From NCBI RefSeq assembly GCF_002117935.1, contig NZ_BDJE01000016.1, positions 1 through 64,000 on the forward strand: a stretch of DNA of 64,000 nucleotides. Reading direction: 5' to 3'. Position numbers and translations under genes: made by a program. Numbering within the stretch: position 1 is the first letter of the stretch; every line of letters begins with the position of its first letter. This document shows, piece after piece, positions 62,846 to 64,000 of this stretch. Origin of the DNA: Nocardioides sp. PD653-B2 (GTDB lineage Bacteria > Actinomycetota > Actinomycetes > Propionibacteriales > Nocardioidaceae). The notes beneath the pieces are model-generated. The model saw nothing but the letters and a program-made list of their open reading frames with translations, ran no database searches and was not told where the DNA came from.

Positions 62846-64000
62846 GTGACGAGCCTCCCCCGGTTCGTCGTCGCCGCTCCGGCGACCGGCCAGGGAAAGA
62901 CCACCGTCGCGACCGGTCTGATGGCCGCGCTGACCCGCGCGGGCCACGTGGTCAGCGGCCACAAGGTCGGGCCGGACTACATCGATCCGGGCTACCACGC
63001 CCTGGCGAGCGGCCGCCCCGGCCGCAACCTCGATCCCCACCTCGTCGGCGAGGACAGGATCGTCCCGCTGCTGCTGCACGGCGCCGCCGGCGCCGACGTC
63101 GCCGTCGTCGAAGGCGTGATGGGCCTGTACGACGGCCGGGTCGGTGGTGAGGGCTTCTCCTCGACAGCGCACGTCGCCGCCCTCACCGGGTCGCCCGTCG
63201 TCCTGGTCATCGACATCTCCCGTTCCTCTCGTTCGATCGGGGCGGTCGTCCACGGCATGGCGACCTTCGACCCGCGCGTCGAGGTCGCTGGTGTGATCCT
63301 CAACAAGGCCGGTTCGCCGCGCCACGCGCAGGAGGTTGCCAGCTCGATCGGCCTGCCCGTCCTGGGCACGATCGGTCGCGACGACGCGTTCGCCGCACCC
63401 TCGCGCCACCTCGGCCTCGTCCCCGCGGCAGAGCGCGACGAGGCCACGCACGCCCTCGACCGGCTGGCGGACCACGTCGCCCAGACGGTCGACCTGGATG
63501 CCGTGCTCCGGATCGCGCGCAGCGCTGCCGACCTGTCCGCCGATCCGTGGGACCCGGTCGCCGAGGTGCACGCTCCCAGCGGTGCTCGCCCCGTCGTCGC
63601 GATGGCCGGCGGTCGCGCGTTCACCTTCCGCTACACCGAGACCGAGGAGCTGCTCCGCGCAGCCGGATGCGACGTCGCCACCTTCGACCCGCTCACCGAC
63701 CAGGCGCTGCCCGCCGGCACCAGCGGCCTCTACCTCGGCGGCGGCTTCCCCGAGGTCCACGCCCTCGCGCTGGCCGCCAACACCGCGCTGCGCGAGGACC
63801 TGCGCGTCGCCGTCGCCGACGGCATCCCAACGGTCGCCGAGTGTGCCGGCCTGCTCTACCTCTGCAGCACCGTCGACGACGCGCCGATGGTCGGCGCCCT
63901 GGCGGCCGAGGCACGGATGACCCCGCGGCTGACCCTGCGTTACCCCACCGCCACGGCAGCCACCGACTCGCTCCTGACCCGCGCCGACGAGCAGGTGAGC
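62846..64000 (+). CDS. cobB: Hydrogenobyrinate a,c-diamide synthase CobB (partial)
   Basis: The first 385 residues of an amidotransferase that converts the a and c carboxylates to amides using glutamine and ATP. The dethiobiotin-synthase-like domain has a P-loop APATGQGKTT at 11-20, VGPDYIDPGYH, and VEGVMGLYDG. The class I glutamine amidotransferase domain begins around residue 250 and has the nucleophile in AECAGLLYL. GTG start four bases after the cobO stop. The gene runs off the window; about 60-80 residues are missing. Confidence 0.96.
   Translation, partial: MTSLPRFVVAAPATGQGKTTVATGLMAALTRAGHVVSGHKVGPDYIDPGYHALASGRPGRNLDPHLVGEDRIVPLLLHGAAGADVAVVEGVMGLYDGRVGGEGFSSTAHVAALTGSPVVLVIDISRSSRSIGAVVHGMATFDPRVEVAGVILNKAGSPRHAQEVASSIGLPVLGTIGRDDAFAAPSRHLGLVPAAERDEATHALDRLADHVAQTVDLDAVLRIARSAADLSADPWDPVAEVHAPSGARPVVAMAGGRAFTFRYTETEELLRAAGCDVATFDPLTDQALPAGTSGLYLGGGFPEVHALALAANTALREDLRVAVADGIPTVAECAGLLYLCSTVDDAPMVGALAAEARMTPRLTLRYPTATAATDSLLTRADEQVS

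Overview
The window looks like a chromosomal segment of a high-GC actinobacterium, most likely a Nocardioides-type member of the Propionibacteriales. The signs are the GTG starts with 4-base GTGA/ATGA gene overlaps, the fused cobIJ and bluB-cobT genes, the cobaltochelatase set, and a dispersed 'ggtctcgatacgc' palindromic repeat of the kind I associate with that group (from memory, not searched).

Layout. (1) 1-9.4 kb, minus strand: cobN under a cobalamin riboswitch, a DUF1059 mini-protein, an HTH-histidine-kinase hybrid, a zinc alcohol dehydrogenase and a flotillin/NfeD pair; then a plus-strand secreted RTX-like protein. (2) 9.5-46.1 kb: an accessory block bounded and subdivided by three degenerate copies of the 3' half of a tRNA-Pro gene, each followed by a strong hairpin. 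It holds a truncated IS3-type transposase; a 14-gene catabolic operon with its regulator gene upstream (M20 hydrolase, three-subunit molybdenum hydroxylase, two luciferase-like oxidoreductases, DUF1116, DUF1028, a complete LivFGHMK-type ABC importer, SnoaL-like protein, RpiR regulator); a broken hybrid sensor kinase; a lipoprotein; a RutA-like monooxygenase cluster with two flavin reductases and an SDR; a divergent hybrid kinase/NarL regulator pair; and an ABC importer with a TorT-like binding protein followed by Dabb, cyclase and carbon-nitrogen hydrolase genes. (3) 46.4-54.6 kb, minus strand: a TPP-riboswitch operon thiE-thiO-thiS-thiG-tenI-thiD-thiC that continues into bluB-cobT and a cobC-like phosphatase. 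(4) 54.6-64 kb: cobalamin genes cobG-cobH-cobIJ (plus, under a second B12 riboswitch), cobM-cobL (minus), and a chelatase-cobO-cobB run (plus, under a third B12 riboswitch), with cobB running off the end.

How it works together. The two ends encode much of the aerobic (cobalt-late) B12 route: CobI/CobG/CobJ/CobM/CobL/CobH for ring contraction and methylation, CobB amidation, CobN plus a ChlI/ChlD-like subunit for cobalt insertion, CobO adenosylation, and BluB/CobT/CobC for the lower ligand. Thiamin synthesis shares an operon with the lower-ligand genes. The middle block is typical of acquired catabolic DNA. Its enzymes (ring hydroxylation, flavin oxygenation, hydrolysis of amide or ring bonds, two importers) point to uptake and breakdown of nitrogen-containing, possibly heterocyclic, compounds, but no substrate can be named from sequence alone.
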